Part shown: piece by piece, positions 1 through 6,515 of the stretch | How the letters are laid out: the number at the start of each line of letters is the position of its first letter | How positions within the stretch are numbered: the first letter of the stretch is position 1 | Assembly: GCA_016882555.1 (NCBI GenBank) | Contig: VGPQ01000078.1 | Span: forward strand, 1 to 6,528 | Direction of reading: 5' to 3' | DNA from: Cyanobacteria bacterium M_surface_7_m2_040 | GTDB taxonomy: Bacteria; Cyanobacteriota; Cyanobacteriia; PCC-6307; Cyanobiaceae | Length of the DNA: 6,528 bases | Notes under the pieces: generated by a model | Told to the model about the DNA's origin: nothing | Databases searched by the model: none | What the model saw: only the letters and a program-made list of their open reading frames with translations | Position numbers and translations under genes: made by a program

Positions 1-255
1 GTTGTACGCCAGCACCACCGGCCCTTCGCCCGGCAGGACCGCCAACACCGCTGCCAACGCCTCCGGATCGGCCGCGTCAACTGCCTCCGTGGTCACCTCC
101 ACCCCCAGCTCCCGCAGCTCAGCCAGCGCGGCTCCATGCCGCTCGGGGCTGCGGCCCAGCAACAGCAGGTCACTGCCCTGGCGGGCGAACGCTGCGGCGA
201 TGCCATGGCCCACGCCGGCGCCATAACCGACCACCACACAAACAGGAGCAGGCAT
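1..255 (-). CDS. Short-chain dehydrogenase/reductase (SDR family), N-terminal 85 residues only, cut by the window edge
   Basis: This frame is open from an ATG at 255 down to position 1, so the C-terminal part lies outside the window. The protein begins MPAPVCVVVGYGAGVGHGIA. That is a beta strand followed by the SDR dinucleotide-binding glycine motif in the form G10-xxx-G14-x-G16, with Val instead of the usual Thr before the first Gly. Strand beta-2 ends in LLLLGRS; an Arg there is commonly linked to preference for NADP(H). Then come VDAADPEAL (the Asp after beta-3) and the beta-4 segment VVLAYN, where most SDRs have NNAG. The catalytic Tyr-x-x-x-Lys would lie beyond the edge, so activity and substrate cannot be judged. 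Variants with this looser glycine motif are often atypical SDRs. The gene is transcribed away from the porin, with 146 nt between the two starts. I saw no clear Shine-Dalgarno; AAGG lies only a few bases before the ATG. Confidence 0.82.
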   Translation of the reverse strand, partial: MPAPVCVVVGYGAGVGHGIAAAFARQGSDLLLLGRSPERHGAALAELRELGVEVTTEAVDAADPEALAAVLAVLPGEGPVVLAYN

Positions 256-401
256 CGCCTTGGTTGGCACAACGACCCATCCTGGAAAATCCCAGGGTCA
301 CTCGCAAGCCGACCAGACGGTCCCAAAATCAGAATAGTGCTGCGCAGGCGAAGCGGATATGCGCCAGAAAGATTACGTTTCGGCAGCGAATCAAAACAAC
401 T

Positions 402-2167
402 GTGGCCCTTCGACTCAGTCGGATCGCCCTGGCCGCCCTTGGCTTTTGCCTGTGTTGCAGTACTGCCCCAACAGCCTGGGCCCAGAACCCGCAGTTGCCG
501 ATTGAAGGAGCAGCCGAGGACCTTCCGACCTCGACCTCCGAAACGCCACCATCGAGCCCCAGCGCTGAGCCCACAGTGGGCAATCAGGCGGACACGTCGC
601 CATCACAACCTGCCAAGCCTGAGGCCAGCGCTGAAAGCCCCTATCTGCCGAACCCGTTCAATCTGCCAATCCCGCGCAATCGAGGGCCCTACGACTACAG
701 CCAAAAGATTCACTGCGATGTTCTGCGCCACCTGAAGGTGCCGGCCACCTGGCGTCGACTTGACACCTACATGCGGCCGACCTACATGCTGCCCAAGGCG
801 AAGTCAGACGCATTGGCCGACAGGGATCACCTGCTTGCCATCAAGGGGCGTGACAAGCTGTTTGAACAAGGCGTCGATATTTATGGATGCTCGGCCGTCG
901 ATTACCTCATCGACGTACAGAGCAACCTGTCGAGCAATCCCCTGGTGCGCGGCACACAGGGTCCATGGCACAACTGGTAGATGAACTTCATGCAGATCCT
1001 TGGGGTCGATCTGTATTAAGGCTGATCAGCAAGAATTACAAGGGAGGCCAGATCCACGTTTCCTTCACCTACCCAGAAGCAGGCAATCAGGGCCCGATTT
1101 ATTCCTACGGCAACACACTCAACCCAGCAGGCCTGGGCACACGCCAATATCACGGCTATTTCTACACCGATACAGGGCGCAGCCGTGATTTGAACCCCCA
1201 GATGCAGGGGATCCGCATTTTTGAGTACTGGATTGAGCACCACTACGGCAAATTCAACCTGAACTATGTGCGCCTCGGGGCGATCAACCCCTGGATCACC
1301 TTTAACAAATCAATCATCTCCGGATTGTTCGGCTTCTGGGCCTTCAATGAGCCGGGGATCATTGGCACCACTCCAGGCACCGCCAATGGGCCTCTTGTCA
1401 CCACTGCACCGCCAGGGTTATCGGTCGAAAACGTCATTGGCGACAATTTGATCGCCAAAGCCATGGTGGTCAGCGGCTACTGGGATCCCAGCGGCGGAAT
1501 CGACAACCGTCGCGGCTACAAGCAGTACTGGGATCTCAACACCAATGGCGTCGAGCTGCTGTACGAACTCACCTGGCGCGGCGGCACCTACAGCCTGAAC
1601 CCAAACGACAACGGCAAACCTTGGTTTGTTCGCTTTGGTGGTCAATACCACACGGGCTATGGACTCAGCAATGTCTACGACGTCAATGGCGGCTATTTCT
1701 TCCTGACCGGTGCCGATCGTCAGACCTATTGGGGCAATACGCAGTATTACGCCATGGCCGAAGCGATGCTCTACCGGGAGCCAGGCAGCTACAACCGTGG
1801 CTTGACTGCCTTTCTGAAGGGGAAATGGAGTCCCTGGCAGAAGCGAGGCAGCACCTCAAAAGGGGTCTATGGAGGCCTCGCTTACGAAGGCGTGTTCGGA
1901 CGCAACAGCGACGTCTTGTTTGCCGGCTGGGCCATGCCCTTCGTCAATCAGGGGGTGATCACCCGAAGTCAGAACCAGACGGTCTGCACCCAAATGCCCA
2001 ACTGCTCGGTGATCGGGTGGCAGGGCACGCTGGAAGTGGGTTACAGCGCCCAGATCACTCCCTGGCTGTTCTTTACCCCCAAGCTCTGGTGGGTCGTTTA
2101 TCCCAATGTGAGACGCGACCTGGGGGATCTCGTCTCTGCCGGTTTTGAACTGCGGATCTCCTTCTGA
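402..2167 (+). pseudogene. OprB-family carbohydrate-selective outer-membrane porin, disrupted by an in-frame stop and a frameshift
   Basis: OprB porins are outer-membrane beta-barrels that let sugars and other small solutes diffuse into the periplasm. The N-terminal part (402-977, 192 codons from a GTG) starts with a good signal peptide: MALRLSR, a hydrophobic core, and a likely cut after TAWA at residue 27. A Pro/Ser/Glu-rich spacer follows to about residue 80, then the start of the mature domain (DKLFEQGVDIYGCSAVDYL). The barrel part is in another frame, from about 1016 to the TGA at 2165. It has family-like blocks: YKGGQIHVSF, IFEYWIEHHYGKFNLNYVRLG, VSGYWDP, RGLTAFLKGKWSP, and a C-terminal strand ending in Phe (GFELRISF), as expected for BAM-dependent insertion. 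There is no SLH domain, unlike the major cyanobacterial porins. The first reading frame meets TAG at 978 and TAA at 1017. An ATG at 965 opens the barrel frame but would lack a signal peptide. A TTG at 264 is a possible earlier start. GC content looks lower than in mnmG. Sequencing error is the main alternative to a true pseudogene. Confidence 0.83.
978..1035 (+). other. Lesion zone in the porin gene: amber codon followed by a frameshift
   Basis: In the frame that carries the signal peptide, the reading is ...GPWHNW, TAG (978-980), MNFMQILGVDLY, TAA (1017-1019). The barrel frame picks up as LRLISKNYKGGQIHVSF. Joining GVDLY to LRLISKNYKGG needs one extra base, for example a third T at the TATTA around 1014-1018. 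The stretch 981-1016 uses codons typical of this GC-rich genome (aac, ttc, cag, atc, gtc, gat, ctg). The barrel frame over the same bases uses gta, cat, cct, cga, tta and agg. This favours two separate lesions. One indel next to 978 would also restore an open frame, with an odd VDELHADPWGRSV segment. Confidence 0.7.
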
Positions 2168-2181
2168 GTGGGCCTCGCCCG

Positions 2182-2209
2182 GGGCCATGGAGAATTGACT
2201 CCATGGCCC
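2182..2209 (+). promoter_or_regulatory. Perfect inverted repeat enclosing the mnmG ribosome binding site and start codon
   Basis: Left arm GGGCCATGGAG (2182-2192) is the exact reverse complement of right arm CTCCATGGCCC (2199-2209), with the 6-nt loop AATTGA between. The Shine-Dalgarno GGAG is in the left arm (2189-2192), 10 nt before the ATG at 2203-2205, which sits in the right arm. In mRNA this would form an 11-bp stem that hides both elements of the initiation site. It begins 14 nt after the porin stop codon. No T-run follows, so a classical intrinsic terminator for the porin is less likely, though not excluded. The structure is certain as sequence; a translational control role is inference. 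Confidence 0.6.
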
Positions 2210-4149
2210 AGCACACCCCACCCACCGAATGCTTCGACGTGATCGTCGTGGGCGGCGGCCATGCCGGCTGCGAGACCGCGATCACGGCCGCACGGCTGGG
2301 CTGCTCCACGGCCCTGTTCACCCTCAACCTGGACCGCATCGCCTGGCAGCCCTGCAACCCGGCCGTGGGCGGTCCGGCCAAGAGCCAGTTGGTGCACGAA
2401 GTCGATGCCCTGGGCGGGGTGATCGGCCGGCTGGCCGATGCCACCGCCCTGCAGAAGCGGATCCTCAACGCCAGCCGCGGCCCGGCGGTGTGGGCCCTGC
2501 GCGCCCAGACCGACAAGCGCCAGTACGCCCGCCAGATGCTGCAGCTGTTGCAGCACACGCCGAACCTGGCCCTGCGCGAGGCGATGGTGACGGGGCTGGT
2601 GATCGAGGGCGAGGCCGATGGCGGCGGCTCGGCCTGGCAGCCCAGCCAGGGCCCGGCGGCGCGCATCACCGGCGTGCGCACCTACTTCGGCAGCACCTAT
2701 GGGGCCAAGGCGGTGGTGCTCACCACCGGCACCTTTCTGGGTGGGCGCATCTGGGTGGGCAGCCAATCGATGGCCGCCGGCCGTGCCGGCGAGCAGGCCG
2801 CCGAAGGGCTCACGGAAGCCTTGGCGGCGCTTGGCTTTGCCCTGGACCGCCTCAAGACCGGCACCCCGGCCCGGGTGGACCGGCGCAGCGTGGCCCTCGA
2901 TCAGCTCGAGGAGCAGCCCAGCGACGCCCATGACCGCTTCTTTTCGTTTGATCCGGCGGCCTGGGTGAGCAGCGAGCCGATGAGCTGCCACATCACCCGC
3001 ACCACGGCGGCCACGCACCAGCTGATTCGCGACAACCTGCAGCTCACGCCGATCTACGGCGGCCACCTCGACAGCAAGGGGCCGCGCTACTGCCCCTCGA
3101 TCGAAGACAAGATCGTGCGCTTCGCCGACAAGGACAGCCACCAGATCTTTCTCGAACCCGAAGGCCGCGACACACCCGAGCTGTATGTGCAGGGCTTCTC
3201 GACCGGCTTGCCCGAGCACCTGCAGCTGGCGCTGCTGCGCACCCTGCCGGGGTTGGAGCAATGCGTGATGCTGCGGCCCGCCTATGCCGTGGATTACGAC
3301 TACCTGCCCGCCACCCAGCTCAAACCCTCGCTGGAAACCAAGCGGGTGGCCGGACTGTTTTCAGCCGGCCAGCTCAACGGCACCACCGGCTACGAGGAGG
3401 CCGCCGCCCAGGGGCTGGTGGCCGGGCTCAATGCCGCCCGCCTGATCGGCACCCAGGAGCCGGTGCACTTCGCGCGCTCGGAGAGCTACATCGGCACCAT
3501 GATCGACGATCTGATCAGCAAGGATCTGCGCGAGCCCTACCGGGTGCTCACCAGCCGCAGCGAATACCGGCTGGTGCTGCGCGGCGACAACGCCGACCGC
3601 CGCCTCACCCCCCTGGGGCGCGAGTTGGGGCTGATCGATGATCGCCGCTGGCAGATCTACAGCGCCAAGCAGGAGGCGATCGCCACCGAACAGCGACGGC
3701 TCGAAACCGTGCGGCTCAAAGCCAGCGCCCCCGCAGCCGCGGCCATTGCGCCCGAAACCGGCGCCCCGATCAAGGGATCGATCCTGCTGGCCGATCTGTT
3801 GCGGCGACCGGGCTTCCACAGCAGCGATCTGGTGCGCCACGGCCTCAGCGATCCAGACACCCCCACGGATGTGCGCGAAGGAGCCGAAATCGACATCAAG
3901 TACAGCGGCTACCTGCAGCGCCAGCAGCAGCAGATTCATCAACTGCAGCGCCAGGAAGGGCGCGCGCTGCCGAGCGGCATCGATTACGGGATCATCGGCA
4001 CGCTGTCGCGCGAAGCCCGCGAAAAACTCACCGCCGTGCAGCCCCACACCCTGGGCCAGGCCGCGCGCCTCCCGGGGGTGAGCCCCGCCGATGCCAATGC
4101 CCTGCTGTTGTGGCTGGAGCTGCGCAACCGCGATACCTTATCGGCGTAA
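2203..4149 (+). CDS. mnmG: tRNA uridine-5-carboxymethylaminomethyl modification enzyme MnmG (GidA)
   Basis: MnmG, an FAD enzyme, works with the GTPase MnmE to modify U34 of tRNAs reading NNA/NNG codons (5-carboxymethylaminomethyl family), which supports decoding accuracy. It is cytosolic. The 648 residues match the usual full length. The N-terminal Rossmann motif [14 protein letters not shown] (residues 11-24) binds [21 protein letters not shown] (49-66) carries a conserved Cys. RLKTGTP lies mid-protein. [12 protein letters not shown] holds the second conserved, catalytically implicated Cys (C297). [20 protein letters not shown] (from about 385) is the second flavin-binding signature. [15 protein letters not shown] and the C-terminal helical domain (YSGYL, then [18 protein letters not shown]) bind MnmE/tRNA in relatives. 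No lesion is visible. The ATG at 2203 places the glycine motif as in relatives and has GGAG upstream, but both lie in a strong inverted repeat. The next gene starts 14 nt after the stop, so cotranscription is likely. A HIP1 palindrome lies in the C-terminal third. Confidence 0.98.
   Translation: MAQHTPPTECFDVIVVGGGHAGCETAITAARLGCSTALFTLNLDRIAWQPCNPAVGGPAKSQLVHEVDALGGVIGRLADATALQKRILNASRGPAVWALRAQTDKRQYARQMLQLLQHTPNLALREAMVTGLVIEGEADGGGSAWQPSQGPAARITGVRTYFGSTYGAKAVVLTTGTFLGGRIWVGSQSMAAGRAGEQAAEGLTEALAALGFALDRLKTGTPARVDRRSVALDQLEEQPSDAHDRFFSFDPAAWVSSEPMSCHITRTTAATHQLIRDNLQLTPIYGGHLDSKGPRYCPSIEDKIVRFADKDSHQIFLEPEGRDTPELYVQGFSTGLPEHLQLALLRTLPGLEQCVMLRPAYAVDYDYLPATQLKPSLETKRVAGLFSAGQLNGTTGYEEAAAQGLVAGLNAARLIGTQEPVHFARSESYIGTMIDDLISKDLREPYRVLTSRSEYRLVLRGDNADRRLTPLGRELGLIDDRRWQIYSAKQEAIATEQRRLETVRLKASAPAAAAIAPETGAPIKGSILLADLLRRPGFHSSDLVRHGLSDPDTPTDVREGAEIDIKYSGYLQRQQQQIHQLQRQEGRALPSGIDYGIIGTLSREAREKLTAVQPHTLGQAARLPGVSPADANALLLWLELRNRDTLSA
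3676..3683. repeat. HIP1 octamer (GCGATCGC)
   Basis: A perfect GCGATCGC, flanked as GGCGATCGCC (the extended HIP1 form), lies inside mnmG. HIP1 is the highly iterated palindrome over-represented in many cyanobacterial genomes. I noticed only this copy in the window, so it supports cyanobacterial origin only weakly. Confidence 0.6.
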
Positions 4150-4165
4150 TCGAGCCTACCTCGAT
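4149..4165 (+). promoter_or_regulatory. Short stem-loop spanning the mnmG stop and the next gene's start
   Basis: ATCGAG (4149-4154) and CTCGAT (4160-4165) are exact reverse complements around the 5-nt loop CCTAC. The stem takes in the last base of the mnmG TAA and the first two bases of the downstream ATG at 4164. The only purine stretch upstream of that ATG (GAG, 4152-4154) is also in the stem. Six base pairs can easily arise by chance in this sequence, so a role in coupling translation of the two genes is only a suggestion. Confidence 0.25.
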
Positions 4166-4997
4166 GCGCTCCAGCCGCGGCATCCCCACCTCCAGGGCCT
4201 ACTGGGAGCTGAAGGCCGAGCAGATGCTGAACCGGGTGTTCAGCGGAGACTCAGCAATCGAGGTGGAGATCGTTGAACCGACGGCTGTGGCTGAGCCCCC
4301 CGCCGCCACGGTCACTCGGCCCCTTGAGAGCACCCCACCACAGCCGCTGCGGCAGCCCCAGCCCGCCCGCCGACGCTCGGCCCACGCCATTGCCGATCTG
4401 TTGCAGCGGCGGCCGGAACTGGTGCCGATCAGCATTGCCGCTGCGGGCCTGGCCACAGCCCTCGGAACCGTGCTGATCGCGGGCCTCTGGGGCAGCCAGC
4501 AGCAAGCGCTGCGGCAGGAGCGCAACCTCGTGCTGCTGGAGCGGCTGCGGGCCATGGGGCCAGCCAGCGGTGCCGGCAGCACGACCGCAGATGCCGGCAC
4601 CGCTGGCCAGCCGCAGGCCGACGATGGTCTGCCGCCGCCACCGCCGAACGAACCCTGGATGGAGGAGCTGGCCCAGCTGCCCGCCGCGGGTGCGCCGCCG
4701 GCCGAGGTGCTGAAGGTGCCCTTCAATGCCGCCATCGCGAACCGGGCCCCAACGGCACCCCCACCCGTGCCAAGCAGCGCGGGCGGCAGCGATGGCCTAC
4801 CACTGCTGGTGGGCGTGGTGCAGGTGCCCGGACGCAGCGGCTCGGCGATCTTCCAGGTGGGCGGCACCTCCACCAGCGCCGGGGTGGGCGAAAGCATCGG
4901 CGGCAGCGGTTGGCGGCTGCGCTCGGCCTCGGGTGACACGGCGGTGATCGAGCGCGGCGGCCAGGTGCGCCGCATCAGCATCAGCAGCGGTTTCTGA
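4164..4997 (+). CDS. Single-pass membrane protein with a C-terminal GspC/PilP-like domain (hypothetical)
   Basis: This 277-residue protein was not matched to a named gene. From the ATG at 4164 it has a short N-terminal block (RAYWELKAEQMLNRVFSGD, residues 11-29) that looks conserved, a proline-rich cytoplasmic linker (about 38-68), and a basic stretch ARRRSAHAI. One membrane segment follows (about 87-108, ISIAAAGLATALGTVLIAGL), then a short polar helix (SQQQALRQERNLVLLERL). The rest is a long Pro/Ala/Gly-rich spacer to about 210 and a compact C-terminal domain (213-277: LLVGVVQVPGRSGSAIFQVG, VGESIGGSGWRL, AVIERGGQVRRISI). The last part resembles the small beta domain of GspC/PilP, which links inner-membrane machinery to outer-membrane secretins in type II secretion and type IV pili. 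That similarity is judged by eye. The Arg-rich N side suggests N-in, C-out topology. It starts 14 nt after mnmG and ends 27 nt before the chorismate lyase gene. A GTG at 4110, overlapping mnmG, is the alternative start. Confidence 0.85.
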   Translation: MRSSRGIPTSRAYWELKAEQMLNRVFSGDSAIEVEIVEPTAVAEPPAATVTRPLESTPPQPLRQPQPARRRSAHAIADLLQRRPELVPISIAAAGLATALGTVLIAGLWGSQQQALRQERNLVLLERLRAMGPASGAGSTTADAGTAGQPQADDGLPPPPPNEPWMEELAQLPAAGAPPAEVLKVPFNAAIANRAPTAPPPVPSSAGGSDGLPLLVGVVQVPGRSGSAIFQVGGTSTSAGVGESIGGSGWRLRSASGDTAVIERGGQVRRISISSGF

Positions 4998-5024
4998 AGC
5001 GGTTGCTGAGCCGCGCCCCCTAGG

Positions 5025-5666
5025 GTGCAGCAGACCGCAGGTCGGTGGCCGGTGGGATCGCCTCAAACAACAGCACTGCAAGCCTCACCTCAGGTGCTAT
5101 GGCAGGCGCCGTTTCAGACGGTGGCCAGCGGCAGCGCCGGAAAGGTGCTCAGCGGCGCCTGGCGCCTGATGCTGCTGGGGGATGGCAGCCCGACCCGCCA
5201 CCTGGAGCTGCTGAGCGGAATCCCCGTGGAGATCGAACTGATCGGCATGGCCTCCGATCCGGATCCCGGCCGCCACGCCCCGGTCGAGATCCATGAGCTG
5301 CAGGGCCCGCTGCTGCGGCGCCAGGTGTGGCTGCGGTGCGGCGAGCAGACGCTGGCCTGGGCCGAAAGCTGGTGGAACGAAGAGGCCGCCCGCACCAACC
5401 TCAAGGAGCGGGAGCAACCGATCTGGCGCAGCCTCACCAGCCACCGGGCCGAACTGTTTCGCGAGGTGGATGGCCTGGCCCAGGTGGAAGCCCCATGGTT
5501 GGAGCAGCGCTTCGGCTCGAGGGGGCCGTTCTGGAGCCGCCATTACCGCTTCTTTCGCGGCGGGTTGCCGCTCACGGTGATCCGGGAGGTGTTCTCGCCG
5601 GCCCTGGAGCAGTGGCTGGGGGCCGCAGCCCTCCACCCAAGTCATGAAGAAATACAACAGTTGTAA
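5025..5666 (+). CDS. Chorismate pyruvate-lyase, cyanobacterial type (4-hydroxybenzoate synthase)
   Basis: This enzyme removes pyruvate from chorismate to give 4-hydroxybenzoate, the ring precursor of plastoquinone in cyanobacteria (the job UbiC does for ubiquinone in E. coli). It is expected to be soluble and cytosolic. The 213 residues match the short family. Visible marks are LWQAPFQ near residue 25, LLGDGSPTRHLELLSG (50-65), RRQVWLR (98-104), whose Arg aligns with the substrate-binding WLRE of UbiC, LAWAESWW (110-117), and LPLTVIREVFSPALEQWLG (181-199). E188 in the last block corresponds in position to the catalytic-site Glu of UbiC (TELFLP). The start is not secure: GTG 5025 is the first in-frame choice and GTG 5052 is the next; neither has a clear Shine-Dalgarno. 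The family core begins around residue 22, so either would work. It is the third gene of the likely mnmG unit. The final tail EEIQQL is lower in GC than the rest. Confidence 0.9.
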   Translation: MQQTAGRWPVGSPQTTALQASPQVLWQAPFQTVASGSAGKVLSGAWRLMLLGDGSPTRHLELLSGIPVEIELIGMASDPDPGRHAPVEIHELQGPLLRRQVWLRCGEQTLAWAESWWNEEAARTNLKEREQPIWRSLTSHRAELFREVDGLAQVEAPWLEQRFGSRGPFWSRHYRFFRGGLPLTVIREVFSPALEQWLGAAALHPSHEEIQQL

Positions 5667-5744
5667 CGCTGTGATGCAGTTTGCGCTTGACAGATTGACG
5701 TCGCATGTGGTGGCGGCATCCTGAGCGCATCTGCACGCGGAACC

Positions 5745-5969
5745 ATGGCCAGGCCTCTTGGCAGCAACCATCCCCCCGGCCGCTCAGGCGGCAGCAGGCC
5801 GGCGCGGCAGGTGAGCTTGTGGGCTGACCTGCTCAACGATCTCGATCAGGGCGAGCCCGCCATCAGCACCACGGCCACTGAAATGGCCGAAGACGTGCCC
5901 AGCGGCCTGCGCGGCGCCGTGAACCACGAACTGGAGCGCCGCGGCTGCCGCTTCAGGATCCGAACCTGA
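5745..5969 (+). CDS. Small hypothetical protein, 74 residues
   Basis: I do not recognise this protein. The first 22 residues are polar and Gly/Arg/Pro-rich, probably disordered. From residue 24 the sequence looks folded (SLWADLLNDLDQGEP, then GLRGAVNHELERRGCRFRIRT), with a likely C-terminal helix and strand. Codon use (ctg, ctc, gcc, ggc, cgc, gag) resembles that of the neighbouring genes, which supports real coding. There is no signal peptide or membrane segment. Only a poor GGA lies 3 nt before the ATG. It follows the chorismate lyase gene by 78 nt and could be read through from it or have its own promoter. It converges on the minus-strand gene with 24 nt between stops. Confidence 0.6.
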   Translation: MARPLGSNHPPGRSGGSRPARQVSLWADLLNDLDQGEPAISTTATEMAEDVPSGLRGAVNHELERRGCRFRIRT

Positions 5970-5993
5970 GCAAGCTCGCGAACGCCGCAGCCC

Positions 5994-6515
5994 TCAACGG
6001 CGGCGGCTCGAGCGGGGCAGGGGACGCCCCTGGGGTTCAGGGTTCTGCCGGCTCGCGGGGGGCTGGATGGAAGGATCCGGCTGACGCTGCCAGCGGGGCA
6101 CGCTGAACAGCGCGTCATCGGGCCACTCGCCGGCCGCATCAGCCGAGGCGGGATCAAGCGCGTCGGCTGATGCGGCTGCAGACACCACCGGCGCTGAAGG
6201 GCGCCTGGAGATCGCCTCCAGCGGGCGGCGACGGCCGCGGGGCTCGGGGTCGGCGGGCTGGGCGCGGGAGCGCGATGGCTGCCAGGGCTCGCGCCAGTCA
6301 TCATTGGCGTCATCCTCCAGCAGCCAATCGAGCTTGGTTTCGACCCAGCGGCCCAGCTCTGCGGGATTCAGGCGCGCGCTGGGACGGCGGCTGCTGGAGC
6401 GGGCAGGGCTGCGGGAGCCGGGGCGGGCACCGGAGACGCCATCGACGAATTGCCGACCCGCCTCGACCCAGCGATCCAGACGCTGCTCCAGACCCTCGTC
6501 GCCACTGCGTGCCAT
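5994..6515 (-). CDS. Hypothetical protein, 173 residues, mostly disordered
   Basis: I cannot assign a function. Two blocks look folded and possibly conserved: residues 8-33 (GLEQRLDRWVEAGRQFVDGV, then SGARPG) and 50-80 (NPAELGRWVETKLDWLLEDD, then ANDDWREPWQ). The second is acidic and Trp-rich. Together they suggest a small helical module, from memory similar to small hypothetical proteins of picocyanobacteria. From about 81 to the end the chain is rich in Pro, Arg, Ser and Ala and ends SSRRR, typical of disorder. There is no signal peptide or membrane segment. The ATG at 6515 is preceded by GGGTGAGG, a plausible ribosome binding region. Residues 114-128 are encoded by a perfect 14-bp inverted repeat and hold ASADA twice. 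The gene points towards the 74-residue gene. Confidence 0.8.
   Translation of the reverse strand: MARSGDEGLEQRLDRWVEAGRQFVDGVSGARPGSRSPARSSSRRPSARLNPAELGRWVETKLDWLLEDDANDDWREPWQPSRSRAQPADPEPRGRRRPLEAISRRPSAPVVSAAASADALDPASADAAGEWPDDALFSVPRWQRQPDPSIQPPASRQNPEPQGRPLPRSSRRR
6133..6176. repeat. 14-bp perfect inverted repeat with a 16-nt spacer inside a coding region
   Basis: GCCGCATCAGCCGA (6133-6146) is the exact reverse complement of TCGGCTGATGCGGC (6163-6176). A G-T pair and a C-G pair extend it outward. Read on the minus strand, both arms encode the peptide ASADA (residues 115-119 and 123-127) with different synonymous codons. The two copies are therefore complementary and not a simple direct duplication. 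There is no flanking T-run and no sign of a mobile element. Confidence 0.55.

Noticed and set aside
256..401. Divergent promoter between the SDR and porin genes
   Set aside because: A promoter is expected here, but I found no -35/-10 pair with good match and spacing on either strand; short repeats such as GACC-AGAC-GGTC (311-322) are too small to call operators.
136..735. Plus-strand frame of 199 codons crossing the SDR gene and the porin start
   Set aside because: Arg/Pro/His-rich translation without domains; it conflicts with both the SDR start and the porin signal peptide.
2098..3261. Long minus-strand frame of 387 codons opposite mnmG
   Set aside because: It lies antisense to an unmistakable MnmG, has no recognisable motif and is rich in Gly/Ala/Arg/His, the usual shadow in GC-rich DNA.
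4199..4981. Minus-strand frame of 260 codons opposite the membrane protein gene
   Set aside because: Low-complexity Ser/Pro/Gly sequence fully inside the plus-strand gene, which has a clear TM segment and C-terminal domain.
4999..5014. Hairpin GCGGTT-GCTG-AGCCGC as a terminator between two plus-strand genes
   Set aside because: Only six pairs with one G-T and no T-run; too weak to call a terminator.
5644..5721. Possible 26-codon frame (starts MKKYNSCNAV) overlapping the end of chorismate lyase
   Set aside because: Very short, no ribosome binding site or family resemblance, nothing to separate it from chance.
5097..5771. Minus-strand frame of 224 codons opposite chorismate lyase
   Set aside because: It is antisense to recognised family motifs and has no motif of its own.
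5984..6004. GCCGC/GCGGC pairing as a bidirectional terminator between convergent genes
   Set aside because: A five-pair stem with an 11-nt loop and no T-run is expected by chance at this GC content.
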